DNA of 64,000 nucleotides from Photobacterium ganghwense (GCF_003025595.1 NZ_PYMI01000009.1:1-64000); one strand, 5' to 3'. Positions 1 through 8,616 are shown, numbered from the stretch's first letter. Translations and numbers: made by a program. Notes: a model not told the origin generated them from the sequence alone.

Positions 1-143
1 GTCATTTTGAATTGGTCACTCAGTTCATCGATAAATCTTTTTGACTATCAGTTCACGAGTGCCCACACAGATTGCATGGTCAAATTGTTAAAGAACTTTT
101 CTTTCACGTCGCTGGCTTATCTCGCCGTGCTCCGTGTCAGTGA
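1..143 (-). promoter_or_regulatory. rRNA operon leader (16S gene beyond the left edge)
   Basis: Read on the minus strand this matches the transcribed leader of enterobacterial rrn operons. A boxA-like element TTCTTTAACAATTTG at 81-95 is followed by CAATCTGTGTGGGCACTCG, the sequence that precedes 16S rRNA in E. coli rrn leaders. Transcription runs toward position 1, so the 16S gene should start just outside the window. boxA normally loads Nus factors for rRNA antitermination. Confidence 0.8.
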
Positions 144-149
144 GGCGGC

Positions 150-177
150 ATTATAGAGAGATTAGTTTTCTGCGCAA
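150..177 (-). promoter_or_regulatory. rrn-type sigma70 promoter
   Basis: On the minus strand a -35 TTGCGC (172-177) and a perfect -10 TATAAT (150-155) are 16 bp apart. They are followed by a GC-rich discriminator and CACTGACACGG, closely matching the E. coli rrn P1 start region that confers stringent control. A/T-rich sequence upstream (about 181-240) could be an UP element. It drives the rRNA leader to the left. Confidence 0.8.
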
Positions 178-292
178 CCCCAATTATCAAAAAAAATGCC
201 CCACACGAACCAACCGAACAAAAAACAATCACACCTACCTTTTTATGCTTATTTTCATCTCATCAGGGCATTCACTTTCGTCAAAAACAGCT

Positions 293-502
293 TTATGAGC
301 ATTTATCATTAGCTAACGCAAACTTCACCGCGAATACCCCAATGCCGAATAACAGAAATGGAATCGCGGCAGCCAAATACTCAACCCACAACTTGTCAGC
401 CAGGCTTTTTGCCAGAATGAGATGCCCAATGACCAGCAGTGCCGCACAAATTAATGAAACCGCAATGAGTTTTACTTCCGACCGTTCGTTTGTTTTTAAC
501 AT
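293..502 (-). CDS. small two-helix membrane protein, unknown function
   Basis: This 69-residue protein has two predicted membrane segments (about residues 11-31 and 40-62) joined by a short lysine-containing loop. A purine-rich AGAAGGGA lies about 11 bases before the ATG, which supports translation. I do not recognise a named family. It sits alone between the rRNA operon promoter and the MocR-type gene. Composition is unremarkable for a genuine small inner-membrane protein, but no function can be assigned from the sequence. Confidence 0.55.
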   Translation of the reverse strand: MLKTNERSEVKLIAVSLICAALLVIGHLILAKSLADKLWVEYLAAAIPFLLFGIGVFAVKFALANDKCS

Positions 503-620
503 ATAGCCATGTCCCTTCTCTTATTAATGAAGGCGCAATTGCAACATGGCACAACACAATGAAGGTAGTACAGAGCAAAGGGTTAACCTCTAGAACAGTG
601 AGGTCTTAATTTGAACTGGA

Positions 621-2063
621 TTATTGTTCCAGGCACTGCTGGCGCAAAAACTCAGCCAGAACCAATAAGGCTTGTTCTGTTTTTTCACTCCAAGCGTAAG
701 ATCCGTTTATTCGCAGACAGTGACGATATCTGGCATCTGATGAAAATAACGTACCGGGTGCGATACTAATTTGATGTATCTGCAATACAATCGATAAAAC
801 CTGTGAGGTATCTACTCGTTGGTTCGGTAACTCGACCCATAAAAAATAACCTCCGCTGGGTTGAGTCACTTGAGTTCCATCGGGAAATGCCGCAACGATG
901 GCCTGACGCATTTGTTTCAGTCGCTGCATCAGTGTACGGCGTAATTGTCTGAGGTGGTTGTCGTACCCGCCATGCTGAACATACTGAGCTAACGCATATT
1001 GATTGGGCACCCCGACCGAAAGCGTTGACATAAATTGCAGCTCTTCAATTTGCTTAGCATACCGCCCTGCCGCCACCCACCCGACGCGAAACCCCGGCGC
1101 CAGGCATTTAGAAAATGAGGAGCAATGTAAGATCAGCCCTCTGTCATCCAGTGATTTGATGGGAGCTGGTTTTTCTTTCCCAAAATACAGCTCGGCATAA
1201 ACATCATCTTCTATTAAAGGAACATCATTCTTGGCCAGCAGCTCATAGACAGCTTTTTTCTTTGTTAAAGACAGGCTGGCACCAAGAGGATTCTGAAACT
1301 TGCTCATCAGCCAGCAGGCTTTGACTGACTTATCAGAAAGCGCTGCTTCTAGCTCCTTGATCGAAACTCCCGAATAAGGATCTGTCGGCAGCTCAATCGC
1401 CGTTAAGCGAAGCCGCTCAATCGTTTGTAACGCGCCGTAAAAAACCGGTGATTCAATCAGCACTGTGTCACCCGGCTGAGTGACGGCCGCCAGACTTAAC
1501 CCCAATGACTCCATTGCACCAGAAGTGATGACGATATCATCCAGACTTACCGGCACTCCTTCGCGCAAATAACGTTGCGCCAACACCCGTCGTAGCTCTA
1601 GGCTGCCAGGCGGTAAGTCCACCAACCCACTGTTAGCAGGTAACCCCTTACAGGACTGACTGAATATTCGGCCCAGTTGTTGAAGCGGAAATAGATTGGG
1701 ATCAGGGAAGGCGGAACCAAAGGGCATGACATCCGGCTGCTTGCAGGCACGTAAGACATCAAAAACATGTTTATTAATGTTAATGGAGCGGTTTACCCGC
1801 TGCGGAATGCTCACATCCGGTGAGGGCAAGCGATTAAAATGAGGTGACACAAAATAGCCAGTCTTGGCTTTGGCATGAATCCAGCCTTCACTTTCGAGAT
1901 ACTCATACGCTTTGAGGACCGTCATTACACTGACCCCGTGCGCTTTACTCATTTCCCGGACAGAAGGAACCCGTTCGCCCGGTCGCCAAATCTTTTGCTG
2001 AATTTCAGATTTCACCCGTTCGACAATGCTGCCGTAGCGGCTGTTAGCTAATCGCGAAGACAA
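621..2063 (-). CDS. MocR/PdxR-type GntR regulator with aminotransferase-like domain
   Basis: A 480-residue transcription regulator of the MocR subfamily. Residues 1-75 form a GntR winged helix (VPSVREMSKAHGVSVMTVLK), and residues ~110-475 form a fold-type I aminotransferase-like domain. The domain keeps the pyridoxal-phosphate lysine (K319 in SSFSKCLAPGFRVGW), the asparagine of FQNPLG and the acidic EDDVYAELYF segment. Family members usually bind PLP as a sensor rather than catalysing transamination, and often regulate a divergent neighbour. Here the upstream neighbour is a same-strand tRNA gene, so the target is not evident. Length is normal and no damage is seen. Confidence 0.9.
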   Translation of the reverse strand: MSSRLANSRYGSIVERVKSEIQQKIWRPGERVPSVREMSKAHGVSVMTVLKAYEYLESEGWIHAKAKTGYFVSPHFNRLPSPDVSIPQRVNRSININKHVFDVLRACKQPDVMPFGSAFPDPNLFPLQQLGRIFSQSCKGLPANSGLVDLPPGSLELRRVLAQRYLREGVPVSLDDIVITSGAMESLGLSLAAVTQPGDTVLIESPVFYGALQTIERLRLTAIELPTDPYSGVSIKELEAALSDKSVKACWLMSKFQNPLGASLSLTKKKAVYELLAKNDVPLIEDDVYAELYFGKEKPAPIKSLDDRGLILHCSSFSKCLAPGFRVGWVAAGRYAKQIEELQFMSTLSVGVPNQYALAQYVQHGGYDNHLRQLRRTLMQRLKQMRQAIVAAFPDGTQVTQPSGGYFLWVELPNQRVDTSQVLSIVLQIHQISIAPGTLFSSDARYRHCLRINGSYAWSEKTEQALLVLAEFLRQQCLEQ

Positions 2064-2201
2064 CGTCCCTGCTCTCTTAAATAATTAAAAAGAAAGATGT
2101 ATTTTAGCGGGATATTGGTCCGATTCAGAGCTGAAGTAGAATGATCACAGGTTAATTGTGATAAAGAACAAAAATGGGGGAGAAAATGAGGCATGGCAGA
2201 A

Positions 2202-2239
2202 ACAACAAAGCCCCGACTTTCGTCGAGGCTTTGTTGTTT
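2202..2239 (-). terminator. intrinsic terminator of tRNA-Leu copy 1
   Basis: On the minus strand a GC-rich stem (AAAGCCTCGAC / GTCGGGGCTTT) is closed by a short loop and followed by TTG T-rich sequence, six bases after the tRNA CCA end. The same hairpin follows the second tRNA-Leu copy. Confidence 0.85.
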
Positions 2240-2244
2240 GAAAT

Positions 2245-2330
2245 TGGTGCCCGGGGCCGGACTTGAACCGGCACAGTTATTCACCGGCGGATTTTGAATC
2301 CGCTGCGTCTACCAATTTCGCCACCCGGGC
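2245..2330 (-). tRNA. tRNA-Leu (anticodon CAA), copy 1
   Basis: An 86-nt type II tRNA with encoded CCA. The acceptor strand GCCCGGG pairs with CCCGGGC, the anticodon stem GCGGA/TCCGC encloses a TTCAAAA loop (anticodon CAA), and it has a long variable arm and GGTTCAAGTCC in the T arm. It decodes UUG leucine codons. It has its own promoter and terminator and is identical to the copy at 10898-10983. Confidence 0.95.
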
Positions 2331-2341
2331 AGATGGCGCTC

Positions 2342-2369
2342 ATTATACGTATACGGATTTGATATACAA
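2342..2369 (-). promoter_or_regulatory. promoter of tRNA-Leu copy 1
   Basis: On the minus strand, -35 TTGTAT (2364-2369) and perfect -10 TATAAT (2342-2347) are 16 bp apart, about 12 bp before the mature tRNA 5' end. The ATACGTATAAT core recurs before copy 2. Confidence 0.7.
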
Positions 2370-2437
2370 TTATTTTTCTCGCATTTCACGCTGCTGCACG
2401 TTCAATCGCTGAAATTTTCCGCAACGGGCAACAAAAC

Positions 2438-3415
2438 TCAGCGTAGTCTAAGTTGAGGGGCAAAGTGTTGGGGGCCCCAGAAGCTGGTATCATTGATTTT
2501 GCTAATCAATAATTTAACCGCTGATTGGGCCATTTCGCTGAGAGGAAAATACACTTCGGACACTGGAGGATAAAGCCCCTGACACAAATCCACACTGTCA
2601 AAGCTAATCAGGGCGACCTGACGAGGGATATCAATCGCGTGCTCATGGAAATACAACACCGCTCCCAGCATCATTTCTTCATTACAGGAAAACAGAGCCG
2701 AAAACGTCATCCCGGTCTGATACAGCTCCCGAACCGCCTGATATCCGCTTTCCCGTTTGTAATCACCAAACACAGTCAGCCCTGGGTTAACCGGTAACCC
2801 GGCTTCCTGCATAGCCAGTAGGTAGCCCTGGTAACGCTGTTGGCTGCTGATTCTGTCCATCGGGCCGGAAATACAGGCGATATTCCGATGCCCCTGCTGA
2901 ATCAGATGCTGTACAGCCATTTTCGCGGCCAACGTATGATCAAACGTGATACAACGATCCTCTAACCCTTCGACCAGGCGATCCAGCAATACAAAGGGTG
3001 TGGACTCGGCAGCCAGCTCTCTCAGCTCGTCATCACTTAAATAACGGCTGTTAAGCACGTACCCCTCACAGCGCAAAGCGTGGAAGCGATCAATCGCCTC
3101 TCTTTCTCCATCAGCACTGTGGTGTCCCTGCGCAGTAATCAGAAATTTTTTGTGCAGATCCAGTTCATTCTGTACCTGCTCCATCATCTCACCAAAAAAG
3201 CCACCGGTGTAATAGGTCACCAACAAACCCGTCATGTTCGAAGATGCGGTCGCAAGAGAGCGGGCTATTGCACTGGGACGATAATTTAGCGTCGCCATAG
3301 CCTGCTCAACCTTGCGTCTGGTATCAGAACGAAACTTTCCTTCGCCATTAATAATGCGCGACACTGTTGAACGATGCACACCGGCCAGACTGGCCACATC
3401 CTGAATACTTGCCAT
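2438..3415 (-). CDS. LacI-family transcriptional regulator
   Basis: A 325-residue LacI/GalR repressor. The N-terminal helix-turn-helix (IQDVASLAGVHRSTVSRIIN, residues 3-22) is followed by the hinge helix (YRPSAIARSLA) and a periplasmic-binding-protein-like sugar-sensing domain. It lies downstream of, and on the same strand as, the PTS/GH4/ChbG operon. A 12-bp GCAACCGGTTGC palindrome typical of LacI operators lies before that operon, so I infer this is its local repressor, responding to a beta-linked disaccharide or its phosphate. E. coli controls chb with the AraC-type ChbR instead, so the regulator type differs. The effector cannot be named from the sequence. Confidence 0.88.
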   Translation of the reverse strand: MASIQDVASLAGVHRSTVSRIINGEGKFRSDTRRKVEQAMATLNYRPSAIARSLATASSNMTGLLVTYYTGGFFGEMMEQVQNELDLHKKFLITAQGHHSADGEREAIDRFHALRCEGYVLNSRYLSDDELRELAAESTPFVLLDRLVEGLEDRCITFDHTLAAKMAVQHLIQQGHRNIACISGPMDRISSQQRYQGYLLAMQEAGLPVNPGLTVFGDYKRESGYQAVRELYQTGMTFSALFSCNEEMMLGAVLYFHEHAIDIPRQVALISFDSVDLCQGLYPPVSEVYFPLSEMAQSAVKLLISKINDTSFWGPQHFAPQLRLR

Positions 3416-3895
3416 TCTTTACATTTAGCTCCCTGAGACCGCTTGCCACTTATTGCTATGATAGATACCTGTGCCAAAGGGCACTGTTTATTCCCTGACG
3501 ATGGTATTCAAAACCACACCCGTCCAGCCAAACTTCAGCACTTTACAAAACACGCTCGGCAAAATCGACCCGCCTGCCGTAAAGAACCGCAAAGCCCCCC
3601 AAGAAAGGGTAAGCCGCCGGTAACCTGTGCCTGCAAAAGGGGGAAAGGCCGGTACCGGCAGCTTACTTAACCTGACATCATGTCACCAGTTCGACAGCGC
3701 CCGATTCAACGGTGATTGTAACGTCAACGCTGATAGTGCCTGTGATCTTGGCGACCATGTTCACGAATAGCTCACAATTTTGCCGCGCTTCTGTTCAGGG
3801 CGTTTGCAGAACATTTGCCGTAGCTTGCCACGCCTTACCGTACAAAGGTATCCGCTCCACCCCATTCAGACATCTCTGAGCATCATCGGGGGGGA
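3416..3895. other. 480-bp gap between chbG and the lacI-type gene
   Basis: I see no supportable gene. It holds an imperfect inverted repeat, gtaagccgccggta (3609-3622) against taccggcagcttac (3653-3666, one mismatch), the right arm of which overlaps a 12-bp palindrome GCCGGTACCGGC (3648-3659). No T-tract follows, so it is not a classic terminator. The promoter for the lacI-type gene should lie here but no strong -35/-10 pair stands out. Confidence 0.4.
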
Positions 3896-4621
3896 TCAGA
3901 ATAATGACGAATAATCCGCAACGGTTATTCCCCGCTGCTTCAACAATTCAGGCAAACGAGGATCCGTCAGGACCGCCAGTTCACGGGTACGGGCGATGTT
4001 GTACGAGCTCAGCTCGAGCAACGACTGATCAACCAGAGCCGGGTGGGTCATGACTTCCAGCACATCACACCGCCCCTGATGGCCATCAAGCAGTGCCGTC
4101 AATCGGGACAAGGTCAGCTCTTCGCCATAAAAACCAGACTCAAAGGCATAACGACACGTACTTCCGGCTAACCCGCTTCCCCTGAGCGGTACCCGATACC
4201 CCTGCACCACTTCCTCAATAACCGGCAGCAACTCAGGATGCGTATGCGCATGATGATGGCTGTCAACATGGCTCAACGCTAACCCCTGCGCCAAAAAGTG
4301 CTCAATTTGCGCCGTGGTTTCGTCAGCGATTTGCTGCTGGGACATTCCCTGATGCGCCCAAAACGCCGAGTAAGGTAAGAACTTTCCCTGCTCGTTCACC
4401 AGGCTGGATGCCGCCGTGAGTGGCGAGCCTGCGGTAAAACGCAGATGCACCCCGACTTTTAATGCCGGTGTGTTGCCCGCCAGCTGCACAGCCTGCTGCT
4501 CCGCGGGCATCCCAACCATTAGGGTGGTTGAGCGTACGACCCCGGCAACACATGACTCCACAATGCCTAAGTTCACTCCTAGGGTAAGCCCAAAATCATC
4601 GGCATTAAATATGACGTGCAT
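3896..4621 (-). CDS. chbG: ChbG/YdjC carbohydrate deacetylase
   Basis: A 241-residue YdjC-fold deacetylase. In E. coli, ChbG removes one acetyl group from chitobiose-6-phosphate (and chitotriose-phosphate) so the product can be hydrolysed and can induce the operon. The N-terminal metal-binding NADDFG motif (residues 6-11) and the HVDSHHHAHTHPE histidine cluster are intact, and a MTHPA segment is present near the C-terminus. I chose the ATG at 4621 because the protein then begins at the conserved MHVIFNADDFG and is preceded by AAAGGAAAG. A longer frame to 4714 lacks family support. It follows the GH4 gene after 165 bp. Confidence 0.87.
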   Translation of the reverse strand: MHVIFNADDFGLTLGVNLGIVESCVAGVVRSTTLMVGMPAEQQAVQLAGNTPALKVGVHLRFTAGSPLTAASSLVNEQGKFLPYSAFWAHQGMSQQQIADETTAQIEHFLAQGLALSHVDSHHHAHTHPELLPVIEEVVQGYRVPLRGSGLAGSTCRYAFESGFYGEELTLSRLTALLDGHQGRCDVLEVMTHPALVDQSLLELSSYNIARTRELAVLTDPRLPELLKQRGITVADYSSLF

Positions 4622-4786
4622 CTTTCCTTTACTCCTTGTGATGGATGGCACCTTGATAGATAGGGTCTTGTAACCCATGGCAACCGCGACACCTTTGCAA
4701 CACCTTTGCGACACTTAGCTATACCTGACTACTGTGGCATTACATCAGGGCCTTGTTGAACCTAAAACACTAAGCCACGGCCTTGC

Positions 4787-6103
4787 TCAGCCAGCATGAA
4801 ACTGAGGTAAATAGTCGTGGTTTTCTCTGAGGATGTCGTCCAGGATTGCTTTGGCACGATGGATATCCGGAACCAGCGGGTTATTCGCCAGTGCCATCAG
4901 TCCCTGGTTATAGTTACCATGAACAGCCGCCTCAACCGTTAACTGTTCATAGGCTTTCACCTGACTGATCAAGCCCAATACTGCCGGGCTCAGGCTGCCC
5001 ACCGTGATTGGTTTGGCTCCCCAGCTCCCGACCACCGCACTGCACTCAATCACGGCAGCATCTGGCAGCGCAGAGATAGTGCCGTTATTGCGGACATTCA
5101 CCACATGTACGGTTTTACGATCGTTGTAAATCGCATCCACCAAGTTCAGGGAAGCATCCGAATAGTACGCACCTCCCCGGTTTTCCAGCTGAGCTGGTTT
5201 TTCTGCCAACGTTTCATCCCGATAGAGGTCAAACAACTCCTGCTCGGTTTTCATCACCTGCTCGGCTCGGGTACCTTCAGTCTGCGCCGTCGCTTTTTCT
5301 TCCGCTAACATGGCATCCGGCTGATAAAAATAGCGATGATAAGGGCACGGGATCGCGCCTAATGCATTCAGGAAATCCGGATCCCATGGCTCTTCTGCAA
5401 TATTCTTCATGGTATAGCCGGCACCATCACCGACTTTTTGCAGCACTTCCGCCGTTACGTCCTTACCGTTCAACCAGGCGCGATGAGCCCACACCAGGTG
5501 GTTAAGCCCTGCGCATTCCAAAGATAATTCATCAGGCTCACAATCCATCATTGCCGCGATCATCATCTTCATGGATACCGGCACGTTACACAAACCAATC
5601 GCTTTCACCTTGGTGTATTTCAGAACCGCTTCTGTCACCAGACCGGCCGGGTTTGTGAAGTTCAGCATCCAGGCATCAGGAGCCAACTCCTCAATGTCCT
5701 TACAAATATCCAGGATCACGGGGATCGTCCGCAATGCCTTGGCAAAACCGCCCGGCCCCGTGGTTTCCTGACCAATAACGTCATACTTCAGCGGGATCCG
5801 CTCATCACGGGCTCTGGCTTGTAAGCCGCCCACCCGAAATTGGGTCATCACAAAATCGGCTCCGGCGATGGCTGCCCGGCGATCTAACGATGCCGTTACA
5901 GTGATGTCCGCCCCGGCTTTGGCAATCATCCGTCGGGTCAGCGCGGCAATGATCTCCAGCTTTTCCAACCCGGCTTCGACATCCACAAAATGGATTTCAC
6001 TGACCGGTAACTGCTCCCGTCGTTTCAGCACTCCTTCCACCAACTCCGGGGTATAACTGCTGCCGCCCCCGATAATCGCAAGTTTGATCGGTAACTTTGC
6101 CAT
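4787..6103 (-). CDS. GH4 6-phospho-beta-glucosidase (ChbF/LicH-like)
   Basis: A 438-residue glycoside hydrolase family 4 enzyme. This family hydrolyses phosphorylated disaccharides by an NAD+- and Mn2+-dependent oxidation-elimination mechanism. Visible features are the dinucleotide-binding GGGSSYTPELVEG near the N-terminus, the metal-binding cysteine C172 in GLCNVPVSM, and H202 in AGLNHLVW. Length and sequence resemble both ChbF of the chitobiose operon and LicH of beta-glucoside operons. With ChbG beside it, phosphorylated chitobiose is the likelier substrate, but cellobiose-6-phosphate is not excluded. Four bases separate it from the PTS IIA gene, which indicates cotranscription. Confidence 0.88.
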   Translation of the reverse strand: MAKLPIKLAIIGGGSSYTPELVEGVLKRREQLPVSEIHFVDVEAGLEKLEIIAALTRRMIAKAGADITVTASLDRRAAIAGADFVMTQFRVGGLQARARDERIPLKYDVIGQETTGPGGFAKALRTIPVILDICKDIEELAPDAWMLNFTNPAGLVTEAVLKYTKVKAIGLCNVPVSMKMMIAAMMDCEPDELSLECAGLNHLVWAHRAWLNGKDVTAEVLQKVGDGAGYTMKNIAEEPWDPDFLNALGAIPCPYHRYFYQPDAMLAEEKATAQTEGTRAEQVMKTEQELFDLYRDETLAEKPAQLENRGGAYYSDASLNLVDAIYNDRKTVHVVNVRNNGTISALPDAAVIECSAVVGSWGAKPITVGSLSPAVLGLISQVKAYEQLTVEAAVHGNYNQGLMALANNPLVPDIHRAKAILDDILRENHDYLPQFHAG

Positions 6104-6107
6104 GCGT

Positions 6108-6437
6108 CTATCCTCTGTCTGCAGCCATGTTTTCGTACATTGTCACCATTTCCGCTACCAGTTCATGGGCCAGAATGGTGGTCATCAGGTGATCCTGAGC
6201 ATGTACCATCACCAGGGTCATTTTGACTTTCCCCTCTCCCTGATCCGCTTCAATCAACTGGGTCTGGGTCAAGTGTGCCCGGTTAAGACAAGCTTTGGCC
6301 TGCTGCAAGTGCTCCCGGGCAAGCGGGTAATGCTGCTGGCGAGCAGCTGCCAGCGCTTCATAGCACAGGCTTCTTGCTTCACCCGCGTTAACAATAATGT
6401 CCATCACGACTGCTTCCTGATCCAGGTCTTGCACCAT
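6108..6437 (-). CDS. chbA: PTS lactose/cellobiose-family EIIA
   Basis: A 109-residue helical IIA protein of the Lac/Chb PTS family. It carries the phosphoryl group from HPr to IIB. H79 in VHAQDHLMTT aligns with the phosphorylated H89 of E. coli ChbA, and the neighbouring aspartate (D82), which binds metal in the trimer, is present. The N-terminal extension of E. coli ChbA is shorter here. It lies between the IIC and GH4 genes. Confidence 0.9.
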   Translation of the reverse strand: MVQDLDQEAVVMDIIVNAGEARSLCYEALAAARQQHYPLAREHLQQAKACLNRAHLTQTQLIEADQGEGKVKMTLVMVHAQDHLMTTILAHELVAEMVTMYENMAADRG

Positions 6438-6513
6438 ACTGTTTCTCCTTTAATACAATGCTTAAATGCGATGTCGGCTGCAGCCATCCCGCAGCCGACA
6501 AATGTTACAAATG

Positions 6514-7848
6514 TTATGCCGTTACCCCAGTTCCGGCTGTGGTTTTGGCCTTCGCCGGTGGTTCCGACACCGCGCGCTCTTGTTCCAACAGCTGTTTTTC
6601 AAACATGCGGAAAAACGGCAGGTAAATCAGCAGGTCAATGATGAGCAGACCGATCACCAACAGCACCGGGGTCAATGTCCATCCGGCTCCCCAGGAAGCA
6701 CCAATAATGGCCGGCGTTGTCCACGGAGTGGTTGCGACTCCCATCCCGACAAACCCGACCTGAACGGCAAAATACGCAATTACAGCATTCACTATCGGGG
6801 CAAAGACGAACGGGACAAACAGCAGCGGGTTCAACACAATCGGGGCCCCAAAAATAACGGGCTCATTAATCTGGAAAAATCCCGGCACAGCACTCATACG
6901 TCCGAGGCTGCGCAAATGAACCGAGCGGCTGAACACCATCAGAATCGCCAGCGCCAGCGTGGCCCCGGAGCCGCCAATGAAAATGTAGAAATCCCAGAAC
7001 GGCTGGGTGAAAATATTCGGAATCGGCTCACCAGCAACAAAGGCATCAATATTGGCACCGATATTGGTGAGGAAAATCGGCGACAACAGTCCCACCACAA
7101 TGGCCGCCCCGTGAATACCGGCAAACCACAGCAACTGGGACACCAGTAATGCCCCAATAATTGCCGGCAGTGTATTCGATGCGCTAATCAGCGGGCGGAA
7201 CATCTCCATCACGGCATCCGGGATCAGCATGTCGTGCTGAGACTGGATATACAGACTCAGGGGATAAAGGGTCATGAACACCACCAAGACCGGGATCAAC
7301 ATTTCAAACGAGCGGGCAATAGCGGGCGGAACCTGCTCAGGCATCCGGATAGTGATGTTGTGCTTTTTCAAAAAGCGGATCAGTTCGACCGAGAAAAAGG
7401 CACAGATCACTGCGGTAAAGATCCCCGTTCCGGCCAGATGACCAGTGGGCAGCCCCCCGTCTTTGACTGGCGAAGCCACCAGAAGAAAGCTCATCAGCGC
7501 CAAGGCAGCGCTGGTGATCCCATCCATCTGGTAGGATCGGGCCAGGCTGTACGCAACGCCGAGCGAGACAAAAATGGTCATGATCCCCATCGTCATATTG
7601 AACGGCATCATGATGGTATCGAAATGGGTGGTCGCAAATGACAGCCAGGCTTTACCAAATCCATTCTGGGTGTCTTCAGCAAAAGGAGGAAAAGCGAAAA
7701 TAAGAATAAAGCTGCCCACAATAATAAATGGCATCGCGGTAATAAAACCATCACGCATTGCACGAACATGTTTTTGCGAACCCACTTTCGCCGCCATTGG
7801 GGCAATATAATGCTCCACAACATGCATGACTCTTTCGTAAATCTTCAT
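6514..7848 (-). CDS. chbC: PTS lactose/cellobiose-family EIIC permease
   Basis: A 444-residue integral membrane sugar permease with about ten hydrophobic segments, matching the CelB/ChbC IIC family. The conserved FFQINEPVIFGAPIVLNP segment, which forms part of the sugar site, is intact near residue 330. It takes up a beta-linked disaccharide and passes phosphate from IIB to it during transport. The C-terminal tail after FEKQLLEQE is charged and low-complexity. A terminator-like hairpin separates it from the upstream IIB gene, so its expression may be lower than that of IIB. Confidence 0.92.
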   Translation of the reverse strand: MKIYERVMHVVEHYIAPMAAKVGSQKHVRAMRDGFITAMPFIIVGSFILIFAFPPFAEDTQNGFGKAWLSFATTHFDTIMMPFNMTMGIMTIFVSLGVAYSLARSYQMDGITSAALALMSFLLVASPVKDGGLPTGHLAGTGIFTAVICAFFSVELIRFLKKHNITIRMPEQVPPAIARSFEMLIPVLVVFMTLYPLSLYIQSQHDMLIPDAVMEMFRPLISASNTLPAIIGALLVSQLLWFAGIHGAAIVVGLLSPIFLTNIGANIDAFVAGEPIPNIFTQPFWDFYIFIGGSGATLALAILMVFSRSVHLRSLGRMSAVPGFFQINEPVIFGAPIVLNPLLFVPFVFAPIVNAVIAYFAVQVGFVGMGVATTPWTTPAIIGASWGAGWTLTPVLLVIGLLIIDLLIYLPFFRMFEKQLLEQERAVSEPPAKAKTTAGTGVTA

Positions 7849-7930
7849 AGGTAAATCCTTTTATTTGGCAATAAGGAGCCTTACCCTATTTATGAAAATA
7901 AATAGAGAGATGATTTATTTCTTAAAAATG

Positions 7931-7961
7931 AAAAAACCAACAAATATTCATTTGTTGGTTT
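7931..7961 (-). terminator. intercistronic terminator between PTS IIB and IIC genes
   Basis: On the minus strand an 11-bp perfect stem (AAACCAACAAA / TTTGTTGGTTT) with a 6-nt loop is followed by a T-run. It starts just after the IIB stop codon and precedes IIC, so it should attenuate read-through within the operon. Confidence 0.65.
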
Positions 7962-7966
7962 CGGAA

Positions 7967-8275
7967 TTATTCGGTCATTAGCGATAGCGCCTGATCAAGC
8001 ACTTCATCCCCTTTCATCATGCCGTACGCCATTGGGGGAATCGCTTCAACGGGCTTGCCGTAAATTCCTGCAGTTTTACGCAGTTCTTCCAGTTGAAACC
8101 GGACTTGGGGCCCCAGCAGGCAGACATCATACTGCTGGATTGTCTCTTCAAACGTACTGACCGGATGCGCGTCTATCTGACAGGCAAGGCCGCGTTCCTG
8201 CGCCGCTTTTTGCATTTTCTGAACCAACATACTGGTTGACATTCCGGCACTGCAACATAAAAGAATCTTTTTCAT
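7967..8275 (-). CDS. chbB: PTS lactose/cellobiose-family EIIB
   Basis: A 102-residue IIB domain protein. C8 in CCSAGMSTS is the phosphocysteine position (C10 of E. coli ChbB), and the downstream LLGPQVRF segment is the family signature. I chose the ATG at 8275 because GGAG lies seven bases upstream. The ATG at 8287 would overlap that ribosome-binding site. It is the first gene of the PTS operon and lies downstream of the LacI-type operator palindrome. Confidence 0.9.
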   Translation of the reverse strand: MKKILLCCSAGMSTSMLVQKMQKAAQERGLACQIDAHPVSTFEETIQQYDVCLLGPQVRFQLEELRKTAGIYGKPVEAIPPMAYGMMKGDEVLDQALSLMTE

Positions 8276-8353
8276 TTTGCTCTCCATTTCTCACATCCAT
8301 AGACTTTTTACATGACAAAAAAATTCTATATGAACATGGTGAAAACAGAAAGC

Positions 8354-8365
8354 GCAACCGGTTGC
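8354..8365. promoter_or_regulatory. LacI-family operator palindrome upstream of the PTS operon
   Basis: A perfect 12-bp palindrome GCAACCGGTTGC with the central CpG typical of LacI/GalR operators, 79 bp upstream of the IIB start codon. I infer it is bound by the repressor encoded at 2438-3415. The promoter itself is not clear: TTGCGC inside the operator could serve as a -35. Confidence 0.6.
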
Positions 8366-8483
8366 ATTAATCGTGAAGAATATCTCAGTTTAAAAAGTAA
8401 ACAGCGAAAGTTTGATTTGAATTCGGTATTTGTATTTTTCGGAGTAACGTTATTTCATGAAATAATGTCAGCCATAAAATCAA

Positions 8484-8499
8484 GAGTGAGATCTCACTC
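8484..8499. repeat. 16-bp perfect palindrome GAGTGAGATCTCACTC
   Basis: A perfect dyad between the PTS promoter region and the terminator of the acyl-CoA synthetase gene. The GTGA/TCAC half-sites are four bases apart instead of the six needed for a CRP site. The binder is unknown. Confidence 0.5.
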
Positions 8500-8512
8500 G
8501 AAAACCACAGTA

Positions 8513-8542
8513 AATAAAAAAGCCCCAGCTTTTGCTGGGGCC
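8513..8542 (-). terminator. intrinsic terminator of the acyl-CoA synthetase gene
   Basis: On the minus strand GCCCCAGC / GCTGGGGC forms the stem, followed by TTTTTATTTA. It lies 75 bp after the stop codon. Confidence 0.8.
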
Positions 8543-8616
8543 AGGTACTTAAAATTTAATACTTAGTGCTTGATGTCAGGTGCTTAATGTCAAGTGCTTA
8601 AGGTTCCCCCGACAAT

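Noticed and set aside
2048..2284. 78-codon minus-strand ORF overlapping tRNA-Leu copy 1, with a matching ORF at 10641-10937
   Set aside because: Both begin inside the tRNA gene and share residues only because the tRNA and terminator are duplicated. There is no ribosome-binding site.
3443..3670. 75-codon plus-strand ORF in the chbG-lacI gap
   Set aside because: No family resemblance, overlaps the inverted repeat, and has unusual Pro/Lys/Cys-rich composition.
8484..8499. CRP site for the PTS operon
   Set aside because: GTGA and TCAC are separated by four bases instead of six.
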